Assembly (NCBI RefSeq): GCF_040436345.1
Contig: NC_133230.1
Span: 26,353,697 to 26,417,696 of the forward strand
Reading direction: 5' to 3'
Source: Pagrus major
Taxonomy: Eukaryota; Chordata; Actinopteri; Spariformes; Sparidae
Length of the DNA: 64,000 nt
Shown piece after piece: positions 1 to 12,171 of the stretch (positions within the stretch are counted from its first letter, which is position 1; each line of letters opens with the position of its first letter). The position numbers were made by a program, and so were the translations under genes. The notes below the pieces were generated by a model, which worked only from the letters and a program-made list of their open reading frames with translations, did not search any database and was not told the DNA's origin.

Positions 1-637
1 CCCCCCACAAATTAAAATACCTTCTGGTTCTGTTGCTGTAACATTAAATAAGGATTTGAAGAAGTGCTTGTTGCTTTCTGGAGGTGCATGTACATTTATC
101 AACGTGACAGGTTCAGTCTCTAGTTTCCCTTGACTAGTTCACATCTTCCCTCTTTATCCTTCATTTCCTTTTCACTAACAAATGTAGTTGTATTTGTCAG
201 TATTTGAAATATATACATTTTCATATATGGATGTCACTGATGTATCAATACGTTTATTGATTGATATTCTATATATTTTGAGTATATATTTCTTTTTGAA
301 CAGTCGATTCCCTGTGACTGGTGTAACAGAGTTAAAATGCACTTCATTCATTCTGATTTCCATTTTGTATTTGTGAATTGTATTAATCATTAATGACTCT
401 GCTGAGTATGGGTGTTTTGATCTCATTGAGCTACTTTAATTTAACATTATTTTATTAATGTTTCCTGTGTCATTTCTTGCCACACGTCATCTTTTCTGAA
501 CCTCCTCAGCTTCTGTTGTCCCGACTGACCCTCACAGTGCCGCCTTGCATTGCTCGGGGTCAGTTGTGTGGAAAAATGCTGCTATTGAACCGTTTATGTT
601 GTAAACTTTAATGTATATTGGTGACTGTTAAAACTAT
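1..637 (-). mobile_element. L1-type LINE fragment (endonuclease region) with flank, copy 1
   Basis: This stretch is nearly identical to 37132-37768. Read on the minus strand, the part near the window edge encodes the end of an L1-like apurinic endonuclease; the longer second copy shows the motifs VTLINVHAPPES and ILICGG. The same LINE sequence also occurs inside the decayed L1 of unit A at about 17236-17349. The frame is broken, so this is a relic. The similarity to the second copy continues past the LINE into non-coding flank, which points to a segmental duplication rather than two separate insertions. The left end lies outside the window. Confidence 0.7.
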
Positions 638-1586
638 TAAAGCTGCAGTTGGTAATGTTGGACAGCTAGCAAGATTTGAAAGTGGCACCTCCTCTAAGCT
701 CCACCCCCTCCTCCCCCTCTCGTCAGTGCTCCGTCCAAAGCCACACCCCGACTATGGCTGTGCAATATGATCAAAATGTCATATCCTATAACCTCTTCAA
801 TAATCAAGAAGCCCCCGGCTGCAGTACGCAGATCGGGGAGTGGCTTAATGTGGGCGGAGTAACACGTTTGACTCCGCCCACTTGCCCCCACATTAAACCG
901 CTGAAGAAGAAGAAGAATGTGTGTCTGAGAGAGAAGAAGCAGACAGTACAGTTCATACATTTGGCAAAATGGAGGTAAGAACATTCTACTTTACAATATT
1001 TCAATTCAGACAAGGAAGGAAGTAACATCATTTTATTTTAAAACAAGTTATGCTCTGTATGTATTTGCATTCTACACCTTGATGATACACCAAGTTATGA
1101 GCTTTGTCATTAGTTATTAGCTTTTGCTAATTATCTTACGGCATGGCTGGACTGGTAATCTGGTATACAGAGCATTTTCCCGGTAGGCCGACGTACTTTT
1201 GGGGGGAAAATATTATGCAGAGTTTTCACGTGCATTTCATGAATATAAATCTGGACTTCAAATCTCCTTTTCTGGGTTTTAGATTAATATTTATATCCGA
1301 CTTATTTGTCAGTGTTTTGTTATGATTTTGTGATAGTTATTACATGCTAACTAGCAACCTAAAGTAAAGCAGGTGTAACAAATCAGTAAATGCTGTGATT
1401 TAAGCAGATTTAAAAAGCTGCCATTCACAAGCATTAGACAATCTAATAGCCTATCATCTGAATAATCTGCAGGAAAGATCAAATCCTCACTAAAACACAA
1501 AGGTGCGTATCTTACATATTACACAAATGAATGAATTAGTATTTTGTCACAGTGTGAATCTTGTTCCCTTCATTCCTCTCTTACAG
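638..1586. other. Spacer upstream of the HMGXB3-like gene
   Basis: No confident gene is seen. A candidate 5' exon ends at 974 (ATGGAG followed by GTAAGA), but joining it to the acceptor at 1586/1587 from that ATG gives an early stop, so it is probably non-coding or not used. Stretches such as 650-760 resemble dispersed fish repeats by eye, without a firm family assignment. Confidence 0.4.
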
Positions 1587-1722
1587 AATTCACAATGATC
1601 AAGTGTGGCTTAAGTTGTCGGACGACAGCACATTTTCATTGCTGCTATTGTGCAGCAACAATTATAAATAGATTGCACTTCATAAGGCATTTACAAATAC
1701 ACCAGGAGGAGGAGCATGCTGC

Positions 1723-1885
1723 AGCCCCCACACAGCACCCATTGGCCCCCGCTCAGCATCCAGAGGCCCCCACACATCACCCATTGGCCCCCGCTCAGCA
1801 TCCAGAGGCCCCCACACAGCACCCATTGGCCCCCGCTCAGCATCCAGAGGCCCCCACACATGACCCATTGGCCCCCGCTCAGCAT
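1723..1885 (+). repeat. 42-bp coding minisatellite
   Basis: Almost four copies of a 42-bp unit lie in frame in the first large exon of the HMGXB3-like gene. They encode alternating APTQHPLAPAQHPE-like units, in a linker between the N-terminal Cys/His region and the rest. The unit length is divisible by three, so copy changes keep the frame. Confidence 0.9.
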
Positions 1886-3042
1886 AAATTCACTTGTCCT
1901 CACTGCAAGGTGAAGTTAAACAAAAAAAACTTCAAAACACAGTGCAAGAGGAAGCATACCCACCACTTTGAGACTGTGTTGAAGGACAGATTTTTGGCCT
2001 GTCAGTGTGTCGATGGTAAACATGGCGTGTTTGCAGTTGAGAAATCTTTTTGTGGTCCAGCAACACTCATACATGTGATCAAGAATACTTGGGGGCCAAC
2101 ACAGAAGGTGTTGTGTGAGGTCGACCAGTGTCGTCTGAACGCTGACTTTGCTCGAAGGAGCGGGATGTTGCCTTTCAAGTGCCACCACATACAATCTTTA
2201 TTGTATTGCCCACGCACTGACGGTCAAACCGTGACACTAACAGAGGAGGCCTTGGAAACAATGGTGGACAATAAATGGTTTGGTGAGGAGCGTAAAGCCA
2301 GCCTCTTGCGTTGGCAACAAAATGCTGATGCAGAGGGTGTGCCTCTGTCTGTGCACCTGACTGTGGGTGGTCCACCATCCAAATTTCATATCTCTGTTTA
2401 TGTAACAAAGATAACCTATTATAGTAGGTTGGGAAGAGTGATTGTGTTGTATGACACAAAGCAAAACAACTGGCATTGTCTCTGCTCTAAACAGAAACAG
2501 TCTTGCATACACAAAGCTGTTGCTAAATGGCATCTGTTTGTCACAAAGAGGGAGCTATTTAGGAAGGTGAAGAGCACAGAGGCAGAGACACTCAATCCAA
2601 CCCAGACCACCACAGATCAAAATGTAAGTGAGTCTAAAGAGGACAGTTATCCACCAGATGACAGACGAATCGCAAGGATGCTTAATTACCTCCTCACCAA
2701 CAAAAAGCTCCCTGCAGATTTACCCCAGGCTCTCATAGAGCAGTCGAGAGAGGGAAGAACAAAGAAGAACTGTGTTTTTAGGAATATCAACATACAGGAA
2801 ATCATGCCTGAACTGTGGCATGATTTACAGATACCAGGAGTGGGAGGAGGGTATCCACAACTTCGATGACCGCATCATCCTGTCTCTGCACTTGTGCCTG
2901 ATGGTCAGGAATGCACTACAGGTGAGTGCATATAATTCAATAATGTTTTGTGCTCGCTGAAAGGTTGATTGATTTTCTCTATTATGTGATAGATTTTAAT
3001 TTCTTTACATCCTTTTTTGAGCGACCCAACTTCTAAACTTAT

Positions 3043-3100
3043 GTAATAATAATAATAATAATAATAAATAATAAATAATAATATTAATAATAATAATATA
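3043..3100. repeat. (TAA)n microsatellite
   Basis: An imperfect TAA/TAAA repeat lies in the first intron (2922-3248) of the HMGXB3-like gene copy. Confidence 0.85.
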
Positions 3101-4784
3101 TTTATCCTTGCTTATTCCTCCTTTATTATAATTTATTCATTACAGATCATTACTGTAAAACAAATGGTGATTGAAGATGCAACTCTAACAAAATATATAA
3201 CTTACATTTTGAAACATTGGAATACTCCTGTTTCTCATCATTTTCCAGACCCATACAGCTATCAGCAAAGTGATCGAAATAATAGAGACAACAGAGAAGG
3301 TGTCCTTTCCGAACAAGGAGAGAGTTCTTCAGGCACACCTTCATTTTGAGGCCCTTACCAACCATGACTACACTTACAGTTGTGTGTCATGTGGATACAG
3401 CCCAGCGGTTGTTGTGATGGATCTTCACAAGAAAGGCGTTTTCAATATGCCAGGTGAGTTTGATAAGCTGTTTTTTCACATATTTTAGCTTCATTGTTTG
3501 TACAGCACCTCATCTCTCTCTGAATTTTAGTAAGTGTAACATCATATTAACCATGCCCTTGAATAACACTGCATCAACTGTTGTGCTCAGAGTGTTTTTA
3601 GTAATTGAGCTATGAATAACAAACTACTGTTTTAACAGTGAGAGAAATCCCAAGTCCACCTGAAAATTACGATGGTCATGTGGACATAAACAACCTCTGG
3701 GACGCTGTGGCCACAGAAATGATCCGTCGTGGATTAATTCCATGTAAGTCTTGTGAAAAGACAGAACAGCTTAAGAACAGTGCGAGAGAGAGTAAAGTAT
3801 AATAATATGTGGTTAATTTTTGTGATAATAATAGCTAATACTCATCACGTTTGTTCACAAAGGTGGTCGGAAGAACCCTTTTGTTGTGTTACCATCACTG
3901 GGCCCCCTGGATTGGGCCACACACCCGGAGGTCTAATTCAGTCTTAAACACAGAATTTGAAAAAATGCAAAGCCCCAAAATGTCAAATGATGGGGATGAT
4001 GAAAACCTTAATGACGATGAGAAAATTAATGAGGAGCGGCTCACGGATGAGCTTGTGAACTTGAAGGTGAATTAGTTGATGAAATATGCAAAATCCACTT
4101 CTTTGTGCTAGCAAAAATTATGTCTATGCTTTATTAACAATATCAACTTCATTGCATTTTCACAACAGGTAGAGGAGGTCAGGGCACTGTGCAAACAGTG
4201 TGGTGTGGACGACAAAGGGTCCAAGGTGGATCTTGTCATGAGACTGTCTGAGAAAATGTCTAATAGAGTCACCTACAACAAGCTGTTTGAGAAGATGTGG
4301 GGTGCCTCTGGTAAGTGAAATGATATGGACTGTTGACGATTATTCCACTTTGTTATATGTTGTTGTGTTAAAGAAAGTACAGTATCATTATGTAGTTATG
4401 TAGGTTAGCTATACATGCTCCTGATGTCAGTTATTACTGTTTTCTTCTGTTGTTTCACAGCTGGTTGGGCAGTTATCACCTGTCCATGTGGGGTTGTGTA
4501 TTCAGTCAAATTCAACCTTAGAGCAGAGAGTCCACGTGACTTTGTGGATCTCTTGCTGTCCTGGAAACACTTTCCCAATGTGTCAGTGTACGATTATGCC
4601 GGGGGGCTGGCACCGCACGCCAACCGCAGGCAGCCAGGAATCTTTGCCCCTTTTCAAGGAAGGTTACTGGACCCCACCCCAGAGAACGTTAAGCAGGCCT
4701 CAGAGGGCAAGGTTCATGTCAACATGCCTTGGCTGAAGCTTCTGACGATGCCAGCTGTGGCGTATCCAGGACATTTTTACTGGG

Positions 4785-4985
4785 GTGGCCAAGAAGGGAC
4801 ACAAAGCTAATGTGGGGTGGCCATGGCATAGCCAAGTTTAATACCACGTACGCAGCCGACCGCGGTTCGAATCCCGGCTGGACGTCCTTTGCTGCATGTC
4901 ACATCCCCTCTCTCTCCCATGATTTCCTGTCCTGAACTGTCAAATAAAGGTGTCTATGCTGGTAAAAAAATCTTTTTAAAAAAAG
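4785..4985 (+). mobile_element. tRNA-derived SINE
   Basis: The sequence has an A-box-like TGGCATAGCC (from about 4823) and a good RNA polymerase III B box, GGTTCGAATCC, at 4864-4874. These are followed by the fish SINE body (GCTGCATGTCACATCCC and CTCTCTCTCCCATG) and a short A-rich tail near 4965-4985. It interrupts the HMGXB3-like gene just after the conserved NMPWL block. The tRNA-like head is part of a SINE and not a functional tRNA gene. Confidence 0.75.
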
Positions 4986-6295
4986 TCATTTTTTAAAATT
5001 CCATTTCCACCTATCACAGTCCTCAGGAATCTCTGGTTATTTTAACATGTCTATTTTTAATCAGTAATTATGTTCAGGATAGGGTACACATTTTCTAAAA
5101 GCCATTTCCTTGGAGTGGATTAAAGTCCTCATCTCTTCACAAGTTAGATTAGGGTAGCAAAATTCAACTGCTCTTAACTCATCCTGTAGAATAACATGAA
5201 TCAGTCATCAGCTCATCATCTGTGTCACCTGTACTGTTACCTGTGTTTGCTTTACTAATTGAGGCGCCATCTTGTGGTTACATAAAAACACAGCAATCCC
5301 GGCAACAGAACAAACCAAAAACTTCAAATCAAAGCTTAATACTTAAAGATAGGCCTTATTAAAAAGTTTATCTGTGAGCAAAAGATAAACTAAGCTTGTA
5401 AGGAAAAAACAGAAATATTTGTTGTTCTTTACATGCTTAGTTTATGTTATTATTTAGCTTAGATATCATTTGTTGGAGATACTGGAATTTGATTTTTTTT
5501 GGTTTGAGCAGATTCTTTTAAATAACCTGTTTTACTCACTGTCAACAGACCAACATGAATGTTTTCATAGTGAATGTATGTTGTCATTAAATCACCAAGG
5601 TCTGAAGAAGACAGATTGCAGGAAAGAAAAAGGCGACGAGAGCACAAAGGACAACAGGTGAGAGGTCATGTGATTAATTAGTCTTGTAGTCAAACTATTG
5701 CTGCAGACTAAAGCACAATCCCTCCACTTATTTCAGGATCTGGAAGTGGTCCCTCCAAAAAAGTTCAGGCATTCAGAATCTGTCTCCGAAGCATCAGGTA
5801 TTGTTCAAAGCAGTATTATTGTACACACATCCATCAAGGTTGTAGAGGTGGGATGTCACAGAGCTGGTTTCGCAGTCATTTCTCCATTTTCATTAAACCA
5901 GTATACTTAAAACCAGCTACTGATCTTTTTTACATCTTGCATTGTTATTGTGCCTAGAAGAACTACAGTCTGTTTCCTTTCTAGAGGAAGCTGAGAACTT
6001 ACCAGAACTGGGACCGGGGAACGGGGTATGTTGCCTGCTGTGGGCTTTTCTTATTTCACTGTTTTCTGCCTTCTCCAACCTTTATTTTAATAATTGTTTT
6101 CTTTATTTTTGATTAGGAGGATGCCTTGCTTAGGGACACCATTGAGGCAGCAAGGTGCTGTGGCAGAGAATCATTCAAGGGAAAACTTTCCCTTCCCCAA
6201 GTCATCACCATGGACAAGGAAGATCGCTTGAGGGCAGTGGAACGGCTACGGATGTCTATGAGGGGCCAAACAAGACATAATTCATTCTGGCCTGC

Positions 6296-6445
6296 TCACA
6301 CACACACATTCTACTTCCACACACACACATTCTACTTCCACACACGTATATTTTTTCATTTTTCATGTAAAGGAAAATATATGTGTCTATATATGTCTGA
6401 AGAAAATATATGAATGTAAAAGAAGAATATGTGTGTGTGAGAGAA
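6296..6445. repeat. Imperfect inverted repeat / MITE-like hairpin
   Basis: The left arm (CACACACACATTCTACTTCC, partly doubled) is mirrored by the right arm around 6415-6445 (GAAGAATATGTGTGTGTGAG). The resulting foldback lies directly at the end of the last recognisable HMGXB3-like exon and may have truncated it. No target duplication was identified. Confidence 0.45.
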
Positions 6446-9400
6446 AGTATAGTGGAAAAGGAAGTAGTTTAGTGGAAAAGTGCTGTGATTGGCTGTTCGG
6501 GTGGGACTGGGTGGGACTCCCTGAAAACTACTTTTGTGAAGGGACGACATTTTTCCTCTGGTGCTTTACTGTTTATTTTTCATGTTAGCCTGTTGAGCCT
6601 GGCAGCAGCACTGTCTGTGGCTAACCTGGCTAATTTAGCATCGCTGGACCTATGAAGTATTTAAAAATGTTACTGAGGGACAGCTAAAGGAGGATGAGGT
6701 GGTGTGTAAATGACTGTATGAGTTTTAAGTTACGTGAACATGACATGAGCAGTAGAGGTATATAAGTTATATAATTTAGAGCTGCAGCTAACGTAAGTTA
6801 CTGTGCATCGCATCGCAGACAGCTAAGCCGTTAGCCTCGCTGTGTCTCTGCCAGGCGCAACACTAAAGCAGCCTCCTGTAAGTCAGTCAACAGGTTTTAC
6901 ATTTTATCATCTGGTAGTCAAACAGTGATGACTCCTGAGGCACGTTTTATGATGAATGCAGGACATGAATCCATCACTACCCTCAGAATATCAGTATTGC
7001 ATTTGACAGTGGATTATTGATTAAGCTAAATATCCCACTGAGCTTCGATGACGTCATTCTGCATAATAATTAGCCATGTGCTTCTGTTTGTTTGAACACT
7101 GGACAGATGAGGAAAGACACATTTGCCTCAAATTAGATTCATTTCAGATCATTTTCTGTTTTCTCCAGCACATCAGAATGAATTGTAAATAAAGGGCAAT
7201 ATAATTGGCTAAATGTAAATTTGCCTCTGTCCTCCATCAGCCATCTGACCACGGCAACAGGGAGTGATGGGCTGGGCTAGTTGAGTACAAGTGAGCAGGT
7301 AAGTCATGGTCAGGTGGCTGATGATGGACATAAGCAGCCACAGTGATTAAGACATCTACTCTAATGTAAATGAGGTGCTTGGGTGCATAAAAAAGAATCA
7401 AAACAGACCTTGTTGTAAAAAAATCCCCCTGCAGAGGCCAGTTTCAACCAAAATGTTATTATGGGGGGTCTGTGTATTTTTCTGCTTGTCCCTACTGTCA
7501 ACAGCTCCAAGTCTCCCCTGTTGCTGTCATGTTGTCCTGAATTGCATTATAAACAACCCAGAGCATCACTAGGAGAGTGTCAGTCACAACACAGACCACA
7601 GTCTAAAGCAAATGCTCTATTTAATCAATCTCTTCCTCCATACTGGCAAACAATGATTTGTAATCATTTGTTTGCAAACTGTTTGCAGCTGTTGCATTTA
7701 TTTGAGATGATTTTGGAGTAAACTGTAACTGTTCTGCACACAGGCCAACATACCACTACAAGACCGACCCTGCAGACACCACCACATCTTTGACAGACAG
7801 AGCTGACAAACATGTTGTGAGTTTCCAAATATCCCTTAATTTCTGTATATATATTTATTAGTTGCCTGTTTATTCGCTTAAACTAACACAGTCTGGTTCA
7901 GTGTTTGAACTCTCTCTGTAATATTACTTTCAGGCTCAGTGGCAGTCAGTCCTGTCTCTCCGACAGTCTTAAGTGATGTGGAGATGCTCAGCCATCACTA
8001 CTGAGGCCTTCAACAGTGTAATCCTGTGATTGTGCATAAAAGCATGGTAGGTGCAACTACTGACAATATTCAAAGAAACAGAGAACACGACCATGTTCAA
8101 ATCAAACAGGAATAATACTTTTAGTGCTCAAAATAATTCACACGCCTACACTAAAATAAACATACTAATAAATGTTTCCAAATGTCACAACACCTTTATC
8201 AGGCCACATCGACACAGAGAGTCCTTACAGAAGGACAATTGAACAAAGAAAGTATTTAAATGTAATTGTCAACAACATGTTGTCATTTGGGTTTTAATAC
8301 AGTAATCACCTTGACTTTAGTACTGAGATCACCGTACCACTACATGCTTCTCCTTCATTCAAAAGCACATTCATGCAGTGGTTGGGTGCATGGTTGCGAC
8401 TGATTAATCATGACCGTATAATAGAAGTAACAGTGGTTCTGCCATATTTTACAGATCATCAGAGTGACCTGATGATGCTGTGTTTGAGGTTCTCCTGGAC
8501 CCCGCCAGACTCTCTACAGTATGAGAGACCATCAGAGGAGGAGGATGGTATTGTTGGGCGGGTGTTGCTTCAGTCAAGCAAAAGCCCGCAAGACAACGGC
8601 CAGCAGCATCAGGAAGTATCAGTATCCACAGAAGAGGCATCAGGATGACCTGTGTGACCTGAGAGCTCCATTATCAGCTGACACGACTTCAGTATAAAAG
8701 AAACTTGATTTCAGGACATGATCTGGACAGTTTACATAAATTTAAAGTGTTTCCTACTTTTATCTATACCTAATTTATCCTCATTGACATTGAATACAGT
8801 GGTTTGTTTTTAATGAAAGTTTTTGTCTTCTTTGTATTCAACACTAAGGGCACTGTGGCATTAGAGAAAAGACAGTCTGGAAAGAGTTTTGCCATTAATC
8901 CTTTAGTAAATAGTGACTGTAAGCATCACACGTCAAACTGATTATTGTGTTGACAGATCACAATATATTGTGTTGAATATTGGGTATGGTATTTTGAAAG
9001 GGTATCAAACAATCTGCACGTTTGACACATTTTAAAGCATAAATCAGGGTTGATATCCTTAAACACTTGAATCTTAATGTGGTGTTTTCAGAGTTTGAAA
9101 CCACTTGAAATTGTAACTGCATTACTTTCATAAAATAGTTTCATAGTGGCTCGGCCGGGTTCTACAGGATGCCAGGTCTGCTTATAAGCTGTGTCCAAAT
9201 TCAATCTTTGCAGCCTCCGAAGGCCGGGTCCTTCAGAGAGAAATCAGCTACATCAGCTGATTTATCAGCTACATCAGCTGATTTATTTCTGAGTGAACAC
9301 TTGTTGCCGTCATTTAAACTCACAAAACCTCATTTTGAAATTCATGTGAGATCTCAATGTTCCCAAAATGAGCTCAATGTGAAGAAAACATAAAAAACAT

Positions 9401-9810
9401 GAAGTCTTTGAATGTTTCACTGTGTGGAGACCAGACGTACTGAAAGATGCTGTGAGACAGAAAACTGACGACCTTTAAAGGAGCAGACTGTAGTTTTTAT
9501 GTAGAAATGTTGATGAGAAGAGAAACATCTTCAGTGACTGAAACAAGCTAAAGAAACAAACTCTCTGTTTTCATGACAGAAGGTGCAGAGAAGCAACATT
9601 AGGAGCGACGTGGTCTCGTTTCTTGGACCTCGTTAGTAACCAGGCAACAGCGTTTTGGACGAGCTGTAATGACACATTACACTGTGATGATCATAAGTTT
9701 AAATGTGTCCAGGACAGGCAGTGAAGAAGTTTATAATGAACATGAGCATCAGTTTGAATCAGTTTGTACATTGAAAAGATCATCACTAAAGATTCATTTT
9801 GACATTTACA
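6446..9810. other. Spacer with no recognised gene
   Basis: Both strands carry only short open frames without recognisable domains. A 24-bp tandem duplication containing the palindrome ATCAGCTGAT lies at about 9240-9288, in a stretch (9195-9290) resembling a hAT terminal sequence. Nothing else could be assigned. Confidence 0.4.
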
Positions 9811-10867
9811 GATGTTTCATAACATAATAAATGCTAACAAGAGCATTTCATGGCTTCCACAGAAATGTAGTGATGGATACAGTTTGTGTTCAAATCAGGA
9901 GCTGAATGCTTTTTTCTTTGTGATTTGCCTCTTTACTATGACAGCCATCAGCTGATTCAAGTCTCTCACCAAAGTTCATTCAAATGACGGCTGAGGCTTC
10001 ATTTCATTAATGACTTGACATGAAAATGCAAAACAACATTTACTTTTTTCCATTCAAGCTTTTCTCTTCCCCATTTTGAGTTTCATGTTTGATGTTGATG
10101 TGATGTCCTTCGTCTTATTTCATCAGCAGTTTTAATTTCATCTTTAGTTTCAGCTTTCACTTCCAGCATTTCCATTTTAAATTTCCCTTTTCTCATGTCC
10201 TCACTTCACATTTTCACATCATCATTTCCATTTTAAATTTCCAGTTTTAAAGTTGAGTTCAGGCCTAATTCTTCCTAGTAGGGCAGTAAAATGATCTTTT
10301 TCATTTTCTATTTGAATTATGAGCCAAAATATCTTCCGTCCAGAGGACAGTGTGACTCTGAAACTGCACCATGTTTAGATGGAAACCATCAGCGGACTAA
10401 TGCTTCCTCTTCTTCATGAACCATGTATGTAGCCTGTAGTTGACTCTGTAACACAGCTGAGGTGGATGAGGAAACAAGAGATGAACTACGAGCTCAGCAG
10501 TCTGTGCATTTCTGCTCCTGGATGTGTGTGATGAACTCTCACTAGGTGTTTGTAAAGACGGCTCGTGTTTCCACTCGTACGTGCAGAAGACTTGTTGCAC
10601 TTGTGGCTCCGAGCATCATCCACAGCGACTCCAGTGGAGTTTAACCAGACTGTGGAGCTCAGTGTCATCAGAGCAGGTCTGAATGAATCATCAGTGTCAG
10701 TCCTGTACAAAACAGTTCAAAATGAGCTCCACCTCAACAACTCCAACAGGAACATCATGTTTTCACATTAATGACTGAGTCACAATCATCTAATGAACTG
10801 ATGACAGTAACCTGAAGGTTCCTGTTACTGTCAACAGTTGAGTCTGTTCAGGAGGAGACTCTCCGTC
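9811..10867 (-). other. 3' flank / likely 3' UTR of NLR gene A
   Basis: This lies immediately downstream of the TAG stop at 10868-10870 on the gene strand. It is well conserved in unit B (41126-42182), as expected for UTR or recently duplicated flank. The short open frames here have no recognisable domain. No convincing polyadenylation site could be fixed by eye. Confidence 0.45.
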
Positions 10868-11421
10868 CTACAGACGACACAGAGACACTGAGGAATCATA
10901 CCAGGGATCAGACCAGAACCCAAACCCAGGATAAAGAGGTTCAGTGAAGGTGGTGTTGAAGGTGTGGAGGTGGATCAGTGTGTCAGAGGAGACTCTGTAG
11001 AAGGACAGAGTACCAGCAGGACAGTCCACATACACTGCTACTCTACCAGAGAAGGGGGAGAAGATGGAGCGGGAGGTGATGGATGTTGATCTGTTATTGT
11101 GACTGACAGAGTAACGATCATCAGAGCAGTTCAGACTCCACGACTGATCATTGGCTCCAAACTCACAGTCCTCTGTGTCTCCTCTCCTGCTGATTCCTCT
11201 GTAACTCACTGATATATGAACCTCTCCGCTCCACTCGACCTCCCAGTAACAGCGACCAGTCAGACCAGTTCTACACAGCAGCTGAGGACAGTCAAACCTC
11301 TCTGGATGATCAGGATACGACTGAACCTCCTTCAACACATCTGACATCATCTTCCTGTTGTTGTCAGACAGTCTGATGTTTCTGCTGACTGTGTTTGTGT
11401 CGACTGTGAGCTCACAGGAAT
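10868..11421 (-). CDS. Gene A exon 10: PRY-SPRY (B30.2) domain
   Basis: The exon begins after a CAG acceptor and ends at TAG. It starts with the PRY motif [14 protein letters not shown] and continues with the SPRY motifs [16 protein letters not shown] and SWSLNC, ending in [12 protein letters not shown]. In TRIM and NLR proteins this fold binds protein ligands through variable loops. Compared with gene B, the loop after the STSITS motif is shorter and the C-terminal loop differs, both by in-frame indels. Confidence 0.9.
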
Positions 11422-12140
11422 CTGATGGAGAGAAAAAGACACAACACAGCTGCAGTTATTAATCTGTCATCAGTCTGATGATGACATCACACATCTGAAC
11501 CAGTGATGTCACAGTCTGATGATGACATCACAGATGTGAATGAGTGATGTCATCAGTGTGAAGCTGCTTTGTTTTCATGAATCAAAGTAAAAACACACTC
11601 ACACTTCCTCAGACCTGGTGTCAACCATCGGACTCCAGCAGGCTCCACCCTGAAAGGAGGAGGAGGAGGAGGAGGAGGTGGGGGGGGGAGGAGGAGGAGG
11701 GGGAGGAGGAAGAGGAGGGGAGGAGGACGAGAAGGAGGAGGAGGAGGAAGAGGAAGAGGAGAAGGAAGAAGAGTAGGAGGAGGAGGAGGAGGAGGAGGAG
11801 GGGGACGAGGAGCAAGAGGAACAAGAGCAGGAGGAGGAAGAGGAGGAGGCAGGAGGAAGAGGAGGAGGAGGAGGGGGACAAGGAGCAAGAGGAGCAAGAG
11901 GACGAGGAGGATGAGGAGCAAGAGGAGGAGGAGGAGGAAGAGGAGGATGAGGAGGAGGAGGGGGACGAGGAGCAAGAGGAGCAAGAGGAGGAGGAGGACG
12001 AGGAGGAGGATGAGGAGCAAGAGCAAGAGGAGGAGGAGGAGGGGGACGAGCAGGAAGAAGAGGAGGAGGATGAGAAGGAGGAGGAAGAGGAGGAGGACGA
12101 GGAGGAGGAGGAGCAAGGGGAGGAGGACGAGGAGGGGGAG

Positions 12141-12171
<31 letters not shown>

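Larger units (their letters stand above)
1587..6298 (+). pseudogene. HMGXB3-like multi-exon gene copy (SWIM zinc finger), broken
   Basis: A plus-strand gene with clear introns resembles the large family of fish HMGXB3-like proteins, which are often multi-copy and probably mobile-element derived. Proposed exons are 1587-2921, 3249-3453, 3639-3743, 3863-4066, 4169-4310, 4461-about 4745, about 5570-5656, 5737-5798, about 5983-6026 and about 6116-6298, nearly all with AG/GT borders. The first ATG in frame is at 1595. Visible parts are a Cys/His-rich N-terminus, a repeat-rich linker, a SWIM-type finger (CLC...CIH near 2480-2515), Cys-pair motifs (CLNCG, CVSCG), a SAP-like stretch in the exon 4169-4310 and a conserved CPCGVVY block at the start of the exon at 4461. 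Breaks: the long frame stops at 2869 while the conserved WEEGIHNFDD block lies in another frame, and a SINE interrupts the gene after about 4745. The function is unknown; the assignment rests on remembered family similarity. Confidence 0.6.

Noticed and set aside
4815..4885. Possible tRNA gene (A and B boxes)
   Set aside because: The pol III boxes are followed by a fish SINE body and A-rich tail, and no cloverleaf with proper acceptor stem is apparent.
8373..8648. 91-codon plus-strand frame in the left spacer
   Set aside because: It has no known motif and no splice or promoter support; it may be chance.
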